19,054 nt of DNA from NCBI GenBank assembly GCA_027717925.1, contig JALLON010000024.1:1-19054 (forward strand), read 5' to 3'. The notes under the pieces are model-generated. The model was not told the origin of the DNA and made no database searches. It worked only from the letters and a program-made list of their open reading frames with translations. Positions 1 through 8,079 of this stretch are shown piece by piece. How positions within the stretch are numbered: the first letter of the stretch is position 1; the number at the start of each line of letters is the position of its first letter. Made by a program: the position numbers and the translations under genes. The stretch comes from Acidobacteria bacterium AH-259-G07 (GTDB taxonomy: Bacteria; Acidobacteriota; UBA6911; RPQK01; JADFOI01).

Positions 1-1982
1 CTGCCGTAGACTTCATCCACCGTACGCTCAGAATGCGTCTGCATGATTCGGGATCCGATGCCTGCCGGGACCTCCACTCGTGGCTGCGTCCGATACGTTG
101 TGAAGAACGCCAGCATTTTCTCGCCTGCCCTTTTCCCATAGAGCTTGCGGCAGGCTTCTGCCAGGAATCCGTTGGTGCGTGTAATCTCCTCCGGCAGCTG
201 CCGATTGTTCATCAAGGACTGCCAGGTCGCTTTGGCTTCTTCGTAGCGTTCCGGAATCATGTGCCCGGGGGCTCTTACGTTCCAGCTGAACTCGGCATTG
301 AAAAGCTGGAGTGGCTCCTGGAAAACGGCCCCGCTGAAGTTGTAAATGGTCTCCCCGCCCCGGAAAATTCCGTTCATGGCCGCCGTTCCGGAAAAGGGAT
401 AGTTGAAGGAGTTGCGGGAATAAAGGTCGGCTCCTCCCAGAAAGAAGATGCAAGTTCGGGTATTGAGGCCTTGGGCGCCCAAACGTTCCCGGTAGGCATC
501 GACCCAGCGCTTTCCGGTCCCTTGTTGGGGAAAAACCTCCCGGAAACCGATTTCCAGATTTTCGTGTGGAGGGAGCAGGGAGAGCACATTGGTCCAGAAA
601 ATCAGGTGGTTCTCCCAGTCGCTCGGTTCGGTCGGAGAGGGATTGTAGCCGGGGCTGGTAAAGATAATGGTGCAATCTCGCGAGGCATCGTATCCGGAAT
701 CGTTGTTCTTGACGTTGCGAATGGCCTCCAACAGCGTCTTGTACCCGTGTGCCACTGCTCCGGCGCCCCCATCTTTCGTGATCAGGCTGTCGCTGGGCCA
801 TCTGCTGCGACAGCGGTCACATCGGCGCTTCCAGGTTTCCCACAGCTCGTAGTTGGTGAGGTGATAGGGAAGGTGGGGGTCGCCGATTCCCCGGTCTTCG
901 TGGTGGATATAGAGGGCGCCCGGTTCCACGGAACGGACGAACTCCGTCATCTCGGCGGCCTTGAGCCGGTTGAGTTCCTCGTTGCCGCGGCAGGTTCCCA
1001 AAGTACCCCGCCGCGGGTCGTCCCAAAGTACCCCGCCGCGGGTCGTTTCCCCGAAACAGGCGTAGACGTTACCGTCCGGGTACTGATCGCGGTTGTACCA
1101 GACCTTGCCGATATTGTGTTCCGGGCGGATGGCGCGTGGGTTGTAATTGGCGCCGTAACCCGCGAAGAGCAGCTTGATTCCTCGGTCCCTGGCGTAACGG
1201 TTGAGCTCTCTCATCATCGTGGAGTAGCCGGGAAACTTCTCGGCGTTCCATCCGAATCCGTCGAAGAACACCAGGTTGATCTTGTAACGCAGACAAAAAT
1301 CCAGCTTTCTCTTGATGCGCCGCACAAAGGCCCGCCTACCGTCTCCCCAGTCATAGGCCCAGCGGTTGATCTCGGCAAACAGCAGCCAGTCAGAAGCGGC
1401 CCGATAGCGGAAGTCGGGGTAGTCGCGAATGTGAGCTTCCTGAAAAGCGAGGCCGTCGCCGGCTGGCTCCATGACCTGGAGGAGCGTCACGGCCGCGTAA
1501 AGCACCGCTTGAGATGTGGCACCGATCAACCAGATCTGATGTTTCTCCGGCAAAATCCGCAGGACGAAGCCTTGTTCGTTCTCTTCCGGATCGGAAAGCA
1601 ATTGACGGTCTTCCTCGTCGAGAACGCTCGACAGATTCTGCAGATCACCGTCGCGACTCCACCGGGTCAGGTAGACGCCGGCCGCCGGCCGGGGCCGGGG
1701 TGTCATTCCCCCCACGCGGCGTTTCCGAAAGAGGACCCTTCCGGCCGAGAGCTGTTCGGCTTCTGATCGGATCAGTTCGGCCGCCAGCTCTTCCTTGGCC
1801 GAAGCTCCCTCCATCAGGACCAGCTGCACGGGGTCCGATCCCCCCTCCAACCTCAGGACCTGTTTGCCCCAGGCCTGGTAGTGCGGCGTGGGGATGAGAC
1901 GCGGCGCGCCTTCGAGCAACGGTCCGGCAAAGAGGGCAAGAAGGCCGGCCGTCACCAATCTTGTCAAGTGTTGTTCTTGCAT
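1..1982 (-). CDS. Secreted GH20-like glycoside hydrolase, 3' end outside window
   Basis: The frame stays open from an ATG at 1982 to the left edge, giving 660 visible codons; the C-terminus is missing. A GGAAGGAGA ribosome site lies just upstream. Residues 1-26 form a Sec signal peptide (hydrophobic LVTAGLLALFAGPLL), so the protein is probably periplasmic or secreted. Residues 30-172 resemble the N-terminal alpha/beta domain that precedes GH20 and DUF4838 barrels, ending in QIWLIGATSQAVLYAAVTLL at about 149-168. From about 190 a barrel-like region follows (DYPDFRYRAASDW, KINLVFFDGFGW at 234-245, ALYIHHED at 356-363). The acidic pair E362-D363 is a candidate active site, but I cannot assign catalysis. 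Substrate is probably an amino-sugar or other glycan. A 25-bp tandem repeat lies inside residues 312-328. It is preceded by its own possible promoter and follows the M81 gene on the same strand. Confidence 0.8.
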   Translation of the reverse strand, partial: MQEQHLTRLVTAGLLALFAGPLLEGAPRLIPTPHYQAWGKQVLRLEGGSDPVQLVLMEGASAKEELAAELIRSEAEQLSAGRVLFRKRRVGGMTPRPRPAAGVYLTRWSRDGDLQNLSSVLDEEDRQLLSDPEENEQGFVLRILPEKHQIWLIGATSQAVLYAAVTLLQVMEPAGDGLAFQEAHIRDYPDFRYRAASDWLLFAEINRWAYDWGDGRRAFVRRIKRKLDFCLRYKINLVFFDGFGWNAEKFPGYSTMMRELNRYARDRGIKLLFAGYGANYNPRAIRPEHNIGKVWYNRDQYPDGNVYACFGETTRGGVLWDDPRRGTLGTCRGNEELNRLKAAEMTEFVRSVEPGALYIHHEDRGIGDPHLPYHLTNYELWETWKRRCDRCRSRWPSDSLITKDGGAGAVAHGYKTLLEAIRNVKNNDSGYDASRDCTIIFTSPGYNPSPTEPSDWENHLIFWTNVLSLLPPHENLEIGFREVFPQQGTGKRWVDAYRERLGAQGLNTRTCIFFLGGADLYSRNSFNYPFSGTAAMNGIFRGGETIYNFSGAVFQEPLQLFNAEFSWNVRAPGHMIPERYEEAKATWQSLMNNRQLPEEITRTNGFLAEACRKLYGKRAGEKMLAFFTTYRTQPRVEVPAGIGSRIMQTHSERTVDEVYG
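996..1045. repeat. 25-bp perfect tandem duplication inside the glycosidase gene
   Basis: Positions 996-1020 and 1021-1045 are identical 25-mers, head to tail, each containing CCGCCGCGGG. Because 25 is not a multiple of three, the copies are translated in different frames: the copy read first gives RGGVLWD and the second gives PRRGTLG, with a GAC codon spanning the junction. The frame is convincing on both sides, so the open frame as it stands depends on having both copies. Confidence 0.95.
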
Positions 1983-2047
1983 GGGAGACTCTCCTTCCTC
2001 TAACTCTGATTGGCAGGATTAGCTTAAACTTTCATTTGTGAAAAACT

Positions 2048-2076
2048 ACTTTATCTTGTTTACTCGGCGTAATCAA
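2048..2076 (-). promoter_or_regulatory. Possible promoter of the GH20-like glycosidase
   Basis: On the minus strand, TTGATT (2076-2071), a 17-nt spacer and TAAAGT (2053-2048) form a plausible housekeeping promoter, each hexamer matching consensus at four of six bases. It would give a leader of about 60 nt before the ATG at 1982. It sits in the AT-rich 161-bp gap after the M81 gene, so the glycosidase could be transcribed separately from the run upstream. Confidence 0.3.
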
Positions 2077-2095
2077 GATGGATTTCTGACCGAGT
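2062..2095. promoter_or_regulatory. Inverted repeat around the -35 element, possible operator
   Basis: ACTCGG at 2062-2067 and CCGAGT at 2090-2095 are exact reverse complements separated by 22 bp. The candidate -35 hexamer (2071-2076) lies between the arms and the -10 (2048-2053) just outside, which is a reasonable position for a repressor or activator site. Six-bp arms can occur by chance, so this is tentative. Confidence 0.2.
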
Positions 2096-2143
2096 TTCCA
2101 CTATAATTGTTCACCGAAGGAATGGAGGAGACTCGATGTCTAC

Positions 2144-3673
2144 CTAATTCTCTGGTCGGTGTTGGTAGATCGTCGGCCTCAATCCAGGGATGTCACGGTC
2201 TTTGGGAAAGTAAGGGCGCTGCAGAGATTGAAAATCGACGCTCGCCAGTGAAGCTGTGGTAGGTCCAGGCGTGTCCAACACAAACGCCTCCTCGTACCTG
2301 CCTGCGTAGGCCACCCGATAATTCATCGGATTCTTGACGACGATAAATTTGGCGTTCCGCGTGTCCATGCCCATCGAGGTGTATTGCTCGTCGGCCCAGT
2401 CATACGTCGCGTGAGTAGAGATCAGCACTTCAACCGACCCGACTTTGAGCTTGGCGGAGGGCCCCATCTCACCCCATTGCCCGCTCCAGATACCGCCAGA
2501 GTAAAGAAATCGGCCATCCGTAAGTTCTTCAACACGGCCTGTCACCGAAATCGGACGAGCCCAGCGAGGATCGAGCTTGTGACCAAGTTCAAGCTGCACT
2601 GTGCCGCCCAGACCCGCCTCCCGGCAGATCCTCTGGGCCTCAGGATCAACCACCATGGCGAGGGCCGGCGGCTCCGAAAGGTCTGCCTTCAACAGTGCAT
2701 CTAGGGCAGCCACACCGTCGCCCGTTGCCCCACCTCCAACACAATCAGAGACTTCAAGCAACAAAATCGGACCACCTTCCATTTCCAAGCCTGCAGCGAC
2801 TGCTTGAGCGGGCTTCCAGACTTGGGGTTCGAGATCGAATCGACGACCCCAGTACCTTTCGGCGACTTCAGTGGCCAGGCCGATGGCCTCATCCAGGTTC
2901 TCATGGGTGATGACCAGGCCACCACTTCCCATATCAGCCAAGTCAAGGTGGGGCTGTACCAGAAAGACGCTGGTTGAAACGACAGAGCCCTGACCCTCCT
3001 TCGATTTGGCGAACTGCATCAGGTCGGCAAATGGGCCGGGTGGGTCGGTATTGCCATTGAAGCCACTCACAAGGGCCGGTACCTTTGCCATTGCCATGGC
3101 TGGCTTGAGCTTGCCCTCCAGAATATCGAGTATCATCCGGGCCCCTCGAACGCCCGTGTCGAACGCATCCCGGTGGGGGTAGGTCTCCCAGGCCAGCAGA
3201 GCGTCGGCGTTGGCTACCATTTTTTCAGTGACATGGGCATGGCAGTCGAGGGTGACAACGATGGGGATGTCAGGGCCGAGCATGGCCCTGATGGTTCCCA
3301 GTAGATCGCCCTCCAGGTCGCCCACTTCGTCAACCGCCGCAGCCCCGTGCAAAGGTGCGATCATGGCGTCGAAGGGAAGCGCTTCCTGCAGCCGTGTTAT
3401 GAGACCATCCTTGAGTTCCAAGTAGCACTCGCGGGTGAGAGCTCCTCCCGGATAGGCACTTGCAAAGAGGGTAGGTAGAACTTCGGCTCCACGCTCCACG
3501 AGCACGCTCAATGCACCGCCCACGACGCCTTCGCCGACCTCGAGAATGTGGGGGCCTCGCAGGAGTTCGGTGCGTTCAAAATCTGCCAGCGTGGTGGGCT
3601 GTCCGACCAGATGGTTTGATTCAGTGAAAATGCCACCTATGGCAACTCGATAGGTCTTCTTCACGGTATTCAT
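2144..3673 (-). CDS. M81 family (MlrC/microcystinase C-like) metallopeptidase
   Basis: The 509-residue product has full family length: an N-terminal MlrC domain (DUF1485) opening with VAIGGIFTESN at 10-20, and the C-terminal MlrC domain with GGGATGDG. Metal-site residues are present: H109 in PLHGAA, D143-x-H145 in LDCHAH, and H167 in YPHRDAFDTG. The spacings H-34-D-2-H-22-H match those I recall for Sphingomonas MlrC. E18 is the likely general acid/base. Characterised members hydrolyse amide bonds of linearised microcystin; most relatives sit in unrelated catabolic loci, so a role on a small amide or peptide is inferred. No signal peptide is seen, so it is probably cytoplasmic. The ribosome site is weak (GATGGGGGG directly before ATG). 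It is the last gene of the five-gene minus-strand run, 78 bp after DUF1501 protein A. Confidence 0.88.
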   Translation of the reverse strand: MNTVKKTYRVAIGGIFTESNHLVGQPTTLADFERTELLRGPHILEVGEGVVGGALSVLVERGAEVLPTLFASAYPGGALTRECYLELKDGLITRLQEALPFDAMIAPLHGAAAVDEVGDLEGDLLGTIRAMLGPDIPIVVTLDCHAHVTEKMVANADALLAWETYPHRDAFDTGVRGARMILDILEGKLKPAMAMAKVPALVSGFNGNTDPPGPFADLMQFAKSKEGQGSVVSTSVFLVQPHLDLADMGSGGLVITHENLDEAIGLATEVAERYWGRRFDLEPQVWKPAQAVAAGLEMEGGPILLLEVSDCVGGGATGDGVAALDALLKADLSEPPALAMVVDPEAQRICREAGLGGTVQLELGHKLDPRWARPISVTGRVEELTDGRFLYSGGIWSGQWGEMGPSAKLKVGSVEVLISTHATYDWADEQYTSMGMDTRNAKFIVVKNPMNYRVAYAGRYEEAFVLDTPGPTTASLASVDFQSLQRPYFPKDRDIPGLRPTIYQHRPEN

Positions 3674-3751
3674 CCCCCCATCGTTGGTGGTACTTGATAA
3701 GCGCGAGCTTAGGTCGCTAGCCGGCCGGTGGTGTGCTAAGACGTGTGTCCT

Positions 3752-5254
3752 TTAGGCGATGATCTCTTTGAGAATCTTCCCGCCGATGTCGGTTAGTCTT
3801 CTGAAGCGGCCATCATGGAGGTAAGTGAGTCGCTCGTCGCTGAGACCGAGGAGATCCAAAATGGTGGCGTGGACGTCGCGCATATGAATGGATTCTCCAA
3901 CCGCTCCGATGCCGAACTCATCAGTCTCCCCGACTCGTGATCCGCCTTGGACGTCGCCTCCCGCCAGCCACATGACCAGTCCGTACTGGTTGTGGTCGCG
4001 GCCTGGCTTGTCGCTATCCAAGTCGTTGATGAACGCTGTTCGGCCCATTTCCGAAGCCCAAACGACGAGTGTTTCCTCCAAAAGGCCCTCACGTTTGAGA
4101 TCCTTGAGCAAGGCGGCTACCGGTTGGTCTACTTCGGCAACGTGCCGTGGCAACCGCCCTTTGATGTTCCCGTGATCGTCCCAGCTGGTCTTGCCGTTCT
4201 CCACACCGTGAACCACCAGACTGTAACGCACTCCCCTCTGAATCAGTCGCTTCGCCAGCAGACATTGACGTCCGAATGCCTCCGTGACGGGATTGTCCAA
4301 CCCATACATCTTCCTGGTGACTTCGGATTCCTTGGATAGGTCTACCACCTCGGGCGCCTCAGACTGCATTCGGAAGGCCAATTCGTAAGCGTTGATCCGT
4401 GCCTCCAACTGGGTGAAGTCGGGCCGCCGCTGCTGATGTCTCCGGTTCAGCCAATTCAGCAGATCGAACTCTTCGCGCTGCTGTTGACGGGTGATCCGTT
4501 TTGGTGGTTCGAGTTCGAGAATGGGCGTGCCGACCGAGCGAAAGAGGGTACCTTGATAAGAGGCTGGCAGAAAACCGCTTCCCCGTACGCCGGCGCCGTT
4601 GATCGGCGCCCCTCTCGGATCCTGGATGACAACATAGCCCGGCAGGTTCTGGTTGGGGCTACCGAGCCCGTACGTTATCCAGGCGCCGACAGAAGGATGA
4701 CCGGGAAACTGCGAGCCTGTATTCACGTGGAGCGTTGCCGGTCCGTGATTATTGTTATCCACCTCGATGCCGAAGATGAATGCCAGATCGTCGACACACT
4801 CGCTGAGGTGTGGAAAGAGAGTCGACACATAGTGTCCCGACTCTCCCATCCTCTTGAACTCCCAGGGGCTGGGAATGACCCGGTGTGGCGAGCTGAGAAA
4901 ACCCTCGATTTCACCACTGAAGCCTGCCATCTTCGGCACCCGCTGACCTGCAAATTTTTCAAGTGCGGGTTTGTAGTCGAAGGTGTCCACCTGGCTCACG
5001 CCTCCGGACATGAACAGGAAGATGCAATGTTTCGCTTTGCGGGGAAAGTGTTGAGGGCGGGAAGCGAGCGGGCTTGACGCCGACGGAGTGGCTCCCAATT
5101 CCTCGGCTAGAAGCCCGGCCAGAGCTAGCGCTCCGAGGCCGTTACAGGAACGGCTCAGAAAGTCTCGCCGGGACCAGGCACTGGGACCAAAACCGGTACA
5201 TTGGCCCCAGGTTGGATTCAAGGAAAGTTCATCATCCTTTTTTGCTTGCTTCAT
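3752..5254 (-). CDS. Tat-exported DUF1501 (sulfatase-like fold) protein A
   Basis: The frame is open further upstream, but the true start is the ATG at 5254: it has AGGAG seven nt ahead and yields a proper Tat signal, SRRDFLSRS (R29-R30) followed by a hydrophobic LGALALAGLL. The product is 500 residues, normal for DUF1501. Family motifs are FMSGGVSQVDTFDYKP (81-96), NNNHGPATLHVNTGS, WDDHGN, ASEMGRT, GRDHNQYGLVMWLAGG and the C-terminal HMRDVHATILDLLGL. The fold is that of alkaline phosphatase and sulfatases, and the His/Asp residues in these motifs are likely metal ligands; no family member's reaction is firmly established to my knowledge. DUF1501 genes typically sit beside PSD1 cytochrome genes, as here: the partner ends 10 bp upstream and its stop codon lies in this gene's ribosome site. 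Folded, probably cofactor-loaded export to the periplasm is inferred. Confidence 0.9.
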   Translation of the reverse strand: MKQAKKDDELSLNPTWGQCTGFGPSAWSRRDFLSRSCNGLGALALAGLLAEELGATPSASSPLASRPQHFPRKAKHCIFLFMSGGVSQVDTFDYKPALEKFAGQRVPKMAGFSGEIEGFLSSPHRVIPSPWEFKRMGESGHYVSTLFPHLSECVDDLAFIFGIEVDNNNHGPATLHVNTGSQFPGHPSVGAWITYGLGSPNQNLPGYVVIQDPRGAPINGAGVRGSGFLPASYQGTLFRSVGTPILELEPPKRITRQQQREEFDLLNWLNRRHQQRRPDFTQLEARINAYELAFRMQSEAPEVVDLSKESEVTRKMYGLDNPVTEAFGRQCLLAKRLIQRGVRYSLVVHGVENGKTSWDDHGNIKGRLPRHVAEVDQPVAALLKDLKREGLLEETLVVWASEMGRTAFINDLDSDKPGRDHNQYGLVMWLAGGDVQGGSRVGETDEFGIGAVGESIHMRDVHATILDLLGLSDERLTYLHDGRFRRLTDIGGKILKEIIA

Positions 5255-5261
5255 GAAAATA

Positions 5262-5267
5262 CTCCTA
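5262..5267 (-). promoter_or_regulatory. Ribosome site TAGGAG containing the upstream stop codon
   Basis: On the minus strand the TAG stop of the PSD1 A gene (5267-5265) runs straight into GAG (5264-5262), so TAGGAG is both stop and Shine-Dalgarno site. The ATG of DUF1501 A follows after seven nt. This fixes the start at 5254 and suggests translational coupling of the pair. Confidence 0.7.
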
Positions 5268-8015
5268 GTCGATATAAAGCAACTCGTTACTGTTAAAGAG
5301 CACGCGGCACAGGGCCACCAGGGCTTCCTGCTGGGAGGGACGCGCGCTGAACAATCTTCGGGCCTGTTCGACCTCCTTCGGTTCGGGGTCGCGAGCCAGC
5401 GCCAGCTGAAAAGCTCGCCGAATCTGGGCACCGCTTTCCGAACCACTCTCTTTCGCCACCCGTTCGGCGAAGAACTCGGCTTCAGTGTTGACGAACTCGC
5501 CATCGTACATCGCCAGCGCTTGCAGGGGCGTGACGGACACTTCCCGTCGCTCACACGGAAGAGTGAGTGGCGGCGAATCAAAAACCTCCAGGAAAGGCAA
5601 GGGCTGGGAACGACGCTGGTACACGTAGATACTCCGTTTCCTTGCATCGGCCCCGCGGGTAGTGTCCCAGCGAGCTGCTCCGCGCGTCTCGGCCGAGGTG
5701 AACTGATTCAGTCCTGTGGGCAAAGGCGGAAAGATCGGCGGTCCTCCCTGTTCCGTGTTCAGACGTCCACTGATCGCCAGAATAGAGTCTCGAATCCCCT
5801 CCGCTTCCAGTCGGCGGCGATTGAAACGCCACAGCAGTCGGTTCTCCAGATCCACTTCCGCTGCCTTTTGGTCCACGCGGAACGAAGATTGCCGGAAGGT
5901 GCTCGAGGTCAGGATTAGGCGCTGGATTGCCCTGACACTCCATTCCTGGTCGACAAAACGAAGGGCCAACCAATCCAGCAACTCGGGATGGGAGGGTCGC
6001 TTGCCGTTCTTTCCGAAATTGCTGGCCGTCTCCACAATTCCACGACCGAAGTTGTATTGCCAGAGCCGGTTCACCATTACACGAGCTGTCAAGGGGTTCT
6101 CCGGGCTGGCAATCCATCTCGCCAAAGCCATGCGACGGTTCCGGCTTGGGTGTTTCTTGTAGCGATCAATTTCTATCTTGGCTGGCTTGGAGTGTCCTGT
6201 GATCGCACTCGGAAAACCTGGTTCGACGGGCTCTCCGGGTTTGTCATGTTGGCCTCGGATGAGCACATACATGGTGGGAACGCTGGGTGCGTAAGGGGGA
6301 CCGTCGAAATTTGTCAGGGACATGGCCATCGGCTCAAGTCTCTCGAGAGCTCTTTCGAGTGCAAGGATGTCCGCTGTGAACTGATTGAACTGGTCCTTCT
6401 CCGCCTGAGTAAACAGCTGGTCTTTCTTCTCGAAACCAACCGTGTTGTCGGCCTCGTCGTTGACGGCTTTCTTCAGATCCTGCAGGGTCACGGCGGGGCC
6501 TTGCCCCTTTTTGCCCTCGGGCCGGAGCTTCGCGAGGTCTGCCGTTACTTTCTTCAGTTCCGCCGTTTGCTCGGCCAGGACTCGATCAAGCTCCGCATTT
6601 CTCTCGTCCAACTCAGCTGCCTCTAGCTGCCCCTCGCGGAGAAGATCTATCAGCCTCGACTGCTTGTTTCTATTCTCTTTGATCTCCAGGGCGAGCTCAT
6701 CGCTTCGCCGTTCCAGATTCACCATCTCCAGACGCTTGACTTCCGCCAGTCTCTCCAGCAGTGGCTTATGGAAGACTTCAAAATCTGTCTTCACGACTTC
6801 CAGCCTCTTCTTATACTCCGCGCGCTTCGAATCGAAGCGCTCTTTATCCCCGGGCCGGTAAAAGTCGGCGGGCAATGGTCCGCCCACCTCAATCTTGGCG
6901 CGGGGAATCCTGACCGTTGCAAAGAAGGCTTTCATCCGGTAGAAGTCGCGGCTTGGAATTGGGTCATATTTGTGATCGTGGCATTTGGCACAAGCCATGG
7001 TCAGACCCAGAAAGACAGAGCTCACCGTGGTTAGCATTTCGCTCAATAAAAGGTCCCGGCTTTCCTCGCCACGTGGTTCTGTAAAGGGAGCCAGACGCAG
7101 GAACGTCAGTGCGACTGCCTGCTCGGGCTCCGGAAGCGGCGGATAACCTGCCGCAGAAGTTACTTTGAAGAATTCGTCGCCCGCGATTTGTTCCTTGATG
7201 AATTTGTCGTAAGGCTTGTTGTGGTTGAAGGCGTCGATGACGTAGTCGCGGTAGCGCCAGGCATGGGGGTAGTCCCGATCCCCCTCGTAGCCGTTTGTGT
7301 CGGCATAGCGGGCCAGGTCCAGCCAGTGACGGGCCCAGCGCTCACCATACCGCGGATCTGCTAACAGACGGTCGAGGAGATTCTCGTAGGCCGTGGGAGA
7401 GGGGTCTTTGACAAAAGCCGCCACTTCTTCGGGCGGCGGCGGCAGTCCAATCACGTTGAAATAGAGCCGCCGGATGAGGGTCCTGCGATCCGCCTCCGGA
7501 GCCGGTGACAGACCGTTGGCTTCAAGCTTGCTCAGTATGAAATTGTCGATCTCGTTGCTAACCCACTCTCTCTGTTGTACCTGCGGAGGGTCGTGCCGGA
7601 CGGGTTTCTTGAAAGCCCAGTAAGTAGTGGCGGCACTTGCGTCGACGTCTGGTTTCAGTTCCCGGATCCAGGCCTCGATCGCAAGAATGTCATGCTCGGG
7701 CAGCGAGGTCGCTGTGTTGAACGGCATTCTCGGTTTCAGTTGCCCGCGTAATATCTGCACCAACGGGCTTTCCTCAGGCCTACCTGGCTTGACGGCGGGT
7801 CTATACCGGGCGCCTCCCGCCATGATCGACTCAAGACTCTCGATGGAAAACCCACTTGTTCGCGTAGATTGGTCGTGGCAGGAAAGACAGTTGGAATTCA
7901 GAATGGCGCGAACTGTTTGAGGAGGCTGGTCGCTCTCTGTTTTGGCAGGAACAGCCCCCAAGGTGAGCCGCACAAAAATAGCTCCGTATACTAGTACGAA
8001 CGCTGAGAATCGCAT
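5265..8015 (-). CDS. PSD1-type planctomycete cytochrome c protein A (PSCyt1-DUF1549-DUF1553)
   Basis: From the ATG at 8015 the product has 916 residues with a clean Sec signal (MRFSAFVLVYGAIFVRLTLG). An in-frame GTG at 8069 would add 18 residues and has AAGGAG three nt ahead, so the start is not settled; numbering here is from the GTG. A c-type heme motif CLSCH (61-65) with a possible axial Met in RMPFN opens the PSCyt1 domain. DUF1549 covers about 170-380 and includes ERWARHWLDLARYADTNGY and a second CxxCH, CAKCHDHKYDP (360-370). Residues 412-580 are rich in Lys/Glu/Leu heptads and look like a long coiled coil. DUF1553 follows at about 638-934 (NPLTARVMVNRLWQYNFGRG). The protein probably works with the DUF1501 protein encoded next to it, in the periplasm; its reaction is unknown. 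Confidence 0.9.
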   Translation of the reverse strand: MRFSAFVLVYGAIFVRLTLGAVPAKTESDQPPQTVRAILNSNCLSCHDQSTRTSGFSIESLESIMAGGARYRPAVKPGRPEESPLVQILRGQLKPRMPFNTATSLPEHDILAIEAWIRELKPDVDASAATTYWAFKKPVRHDPPQVQQREWVSNEIDNFILSKLEANGLSPAPEADRRTLIRRLYFNVIGLPPPPEEVAAFVKDPSPTAYENLLDRLLADPRYGERWARHWLDLARYADTNGYEGDRDYPHAWRYRDYVIDAFNHNKPYDKFIKEQIAGDEFFKVTSAAGYPPLPEPEQAVALTFLRLAPFTEPRGEESRDLLLSEMLTTVSSVFLGLTMACAKCHDHKYDPIPSRDFYRMKAFFATVRIPRAKIEVGGPLPADFYRPGDKERFDSKRAEYKKRLEVVKTDFEVFHKPLLERLAEVKRLEMVNLERRSDELALEIKENRNKQSRLIDLLREGQLEAAELDERNAELDRVLAEQTAELKKVTADLAKLRPEGKKGQGPAVTLQDLKKAVNDEADNTVGFEKKDQLFTQAEKDQFNQFTADILALERALERLEPMAMSLTNFDGPPYAPSVPTMYVLIRGQHDKPGEPVEPGFPSAITGHSKPAKIEIDRYKKHPSRNRRMALARWIASPENPLTARVMVNRLWQYNFGRGIVETASNFGKNGKRPSHPELLDWLALRFVDQEWSVRAIQRLILTSSTFRQSSFRVDQKAAEVDLENRLLWRFNRRRLEAEGIRDSILAISGRLNTEQGGPPIFPPLPTGLNQFTSAETRGAARWDTTRGADARKRSIYVYQRRSQPLPFLEVFDSPPLTLPCERREVSVTPLQALAMYDGEFVNTEAEFFAERVAKESGSESGAQIRRAFQLALARDPEPKEVEQARRLFSARPSQQEALVALCRVLFNSNELLYID

Positions 8016-8072
8016 CCTACTCCAACCTTGGGTGCCAACGAAACTGCCGAGCCTGGAATCCTCGATCACTGA

Positions 8073-8079
8073 CTCCTTA
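8073..8079 (-). promoter_or_regulatory. Ribosome site TAAGGAG containing the upstream stop codon
   Basis: The TAA stop of DUF1501 B (8079-8077) is the first part of TAAGGAG (8079-8073) on the minus strand. A GTG at 8069 follows after three nt, a short spacing. It supports coupling of DUF1501 B to PSD1 A and is the main argument for the GTG start rather than the ATG at 8015. Confidence 0.5.

Noticed and set aside
28..801. 257-codon minus-strand open frame in the left end
   Set aside because: It is in a different frame from the glycosidase, is Arg/Pro/Gly-rich and low in hydrophobic core sequence, as expected for an out-of-frame reading.
33..1766. 577-codon open frame on the plus strand opposite the glycosidase
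   Set aside because: It has no family motifs, while the minus strand encodes a signal peptide and recognisable domains over the same bases. Long antisense frames are common in GC-rich coding DNA.
2102..2146. Plus-strand TATAAT, ribosome site GGAGGAG and a three-codon ORF (ATG at 2135, stop at 2144)
   Set aside because: No matching -35 element is found, and a three-residue product overlapping the M81 stop is most likely chance.
5255..5647. 131 extra N-terminal codons of DUF1501 A
   Set aside because: They overlap the DUF1553 coding region of PSD1 A in another frame; the ATG at 5254 with a ribosome site and Tat signal is the real start.
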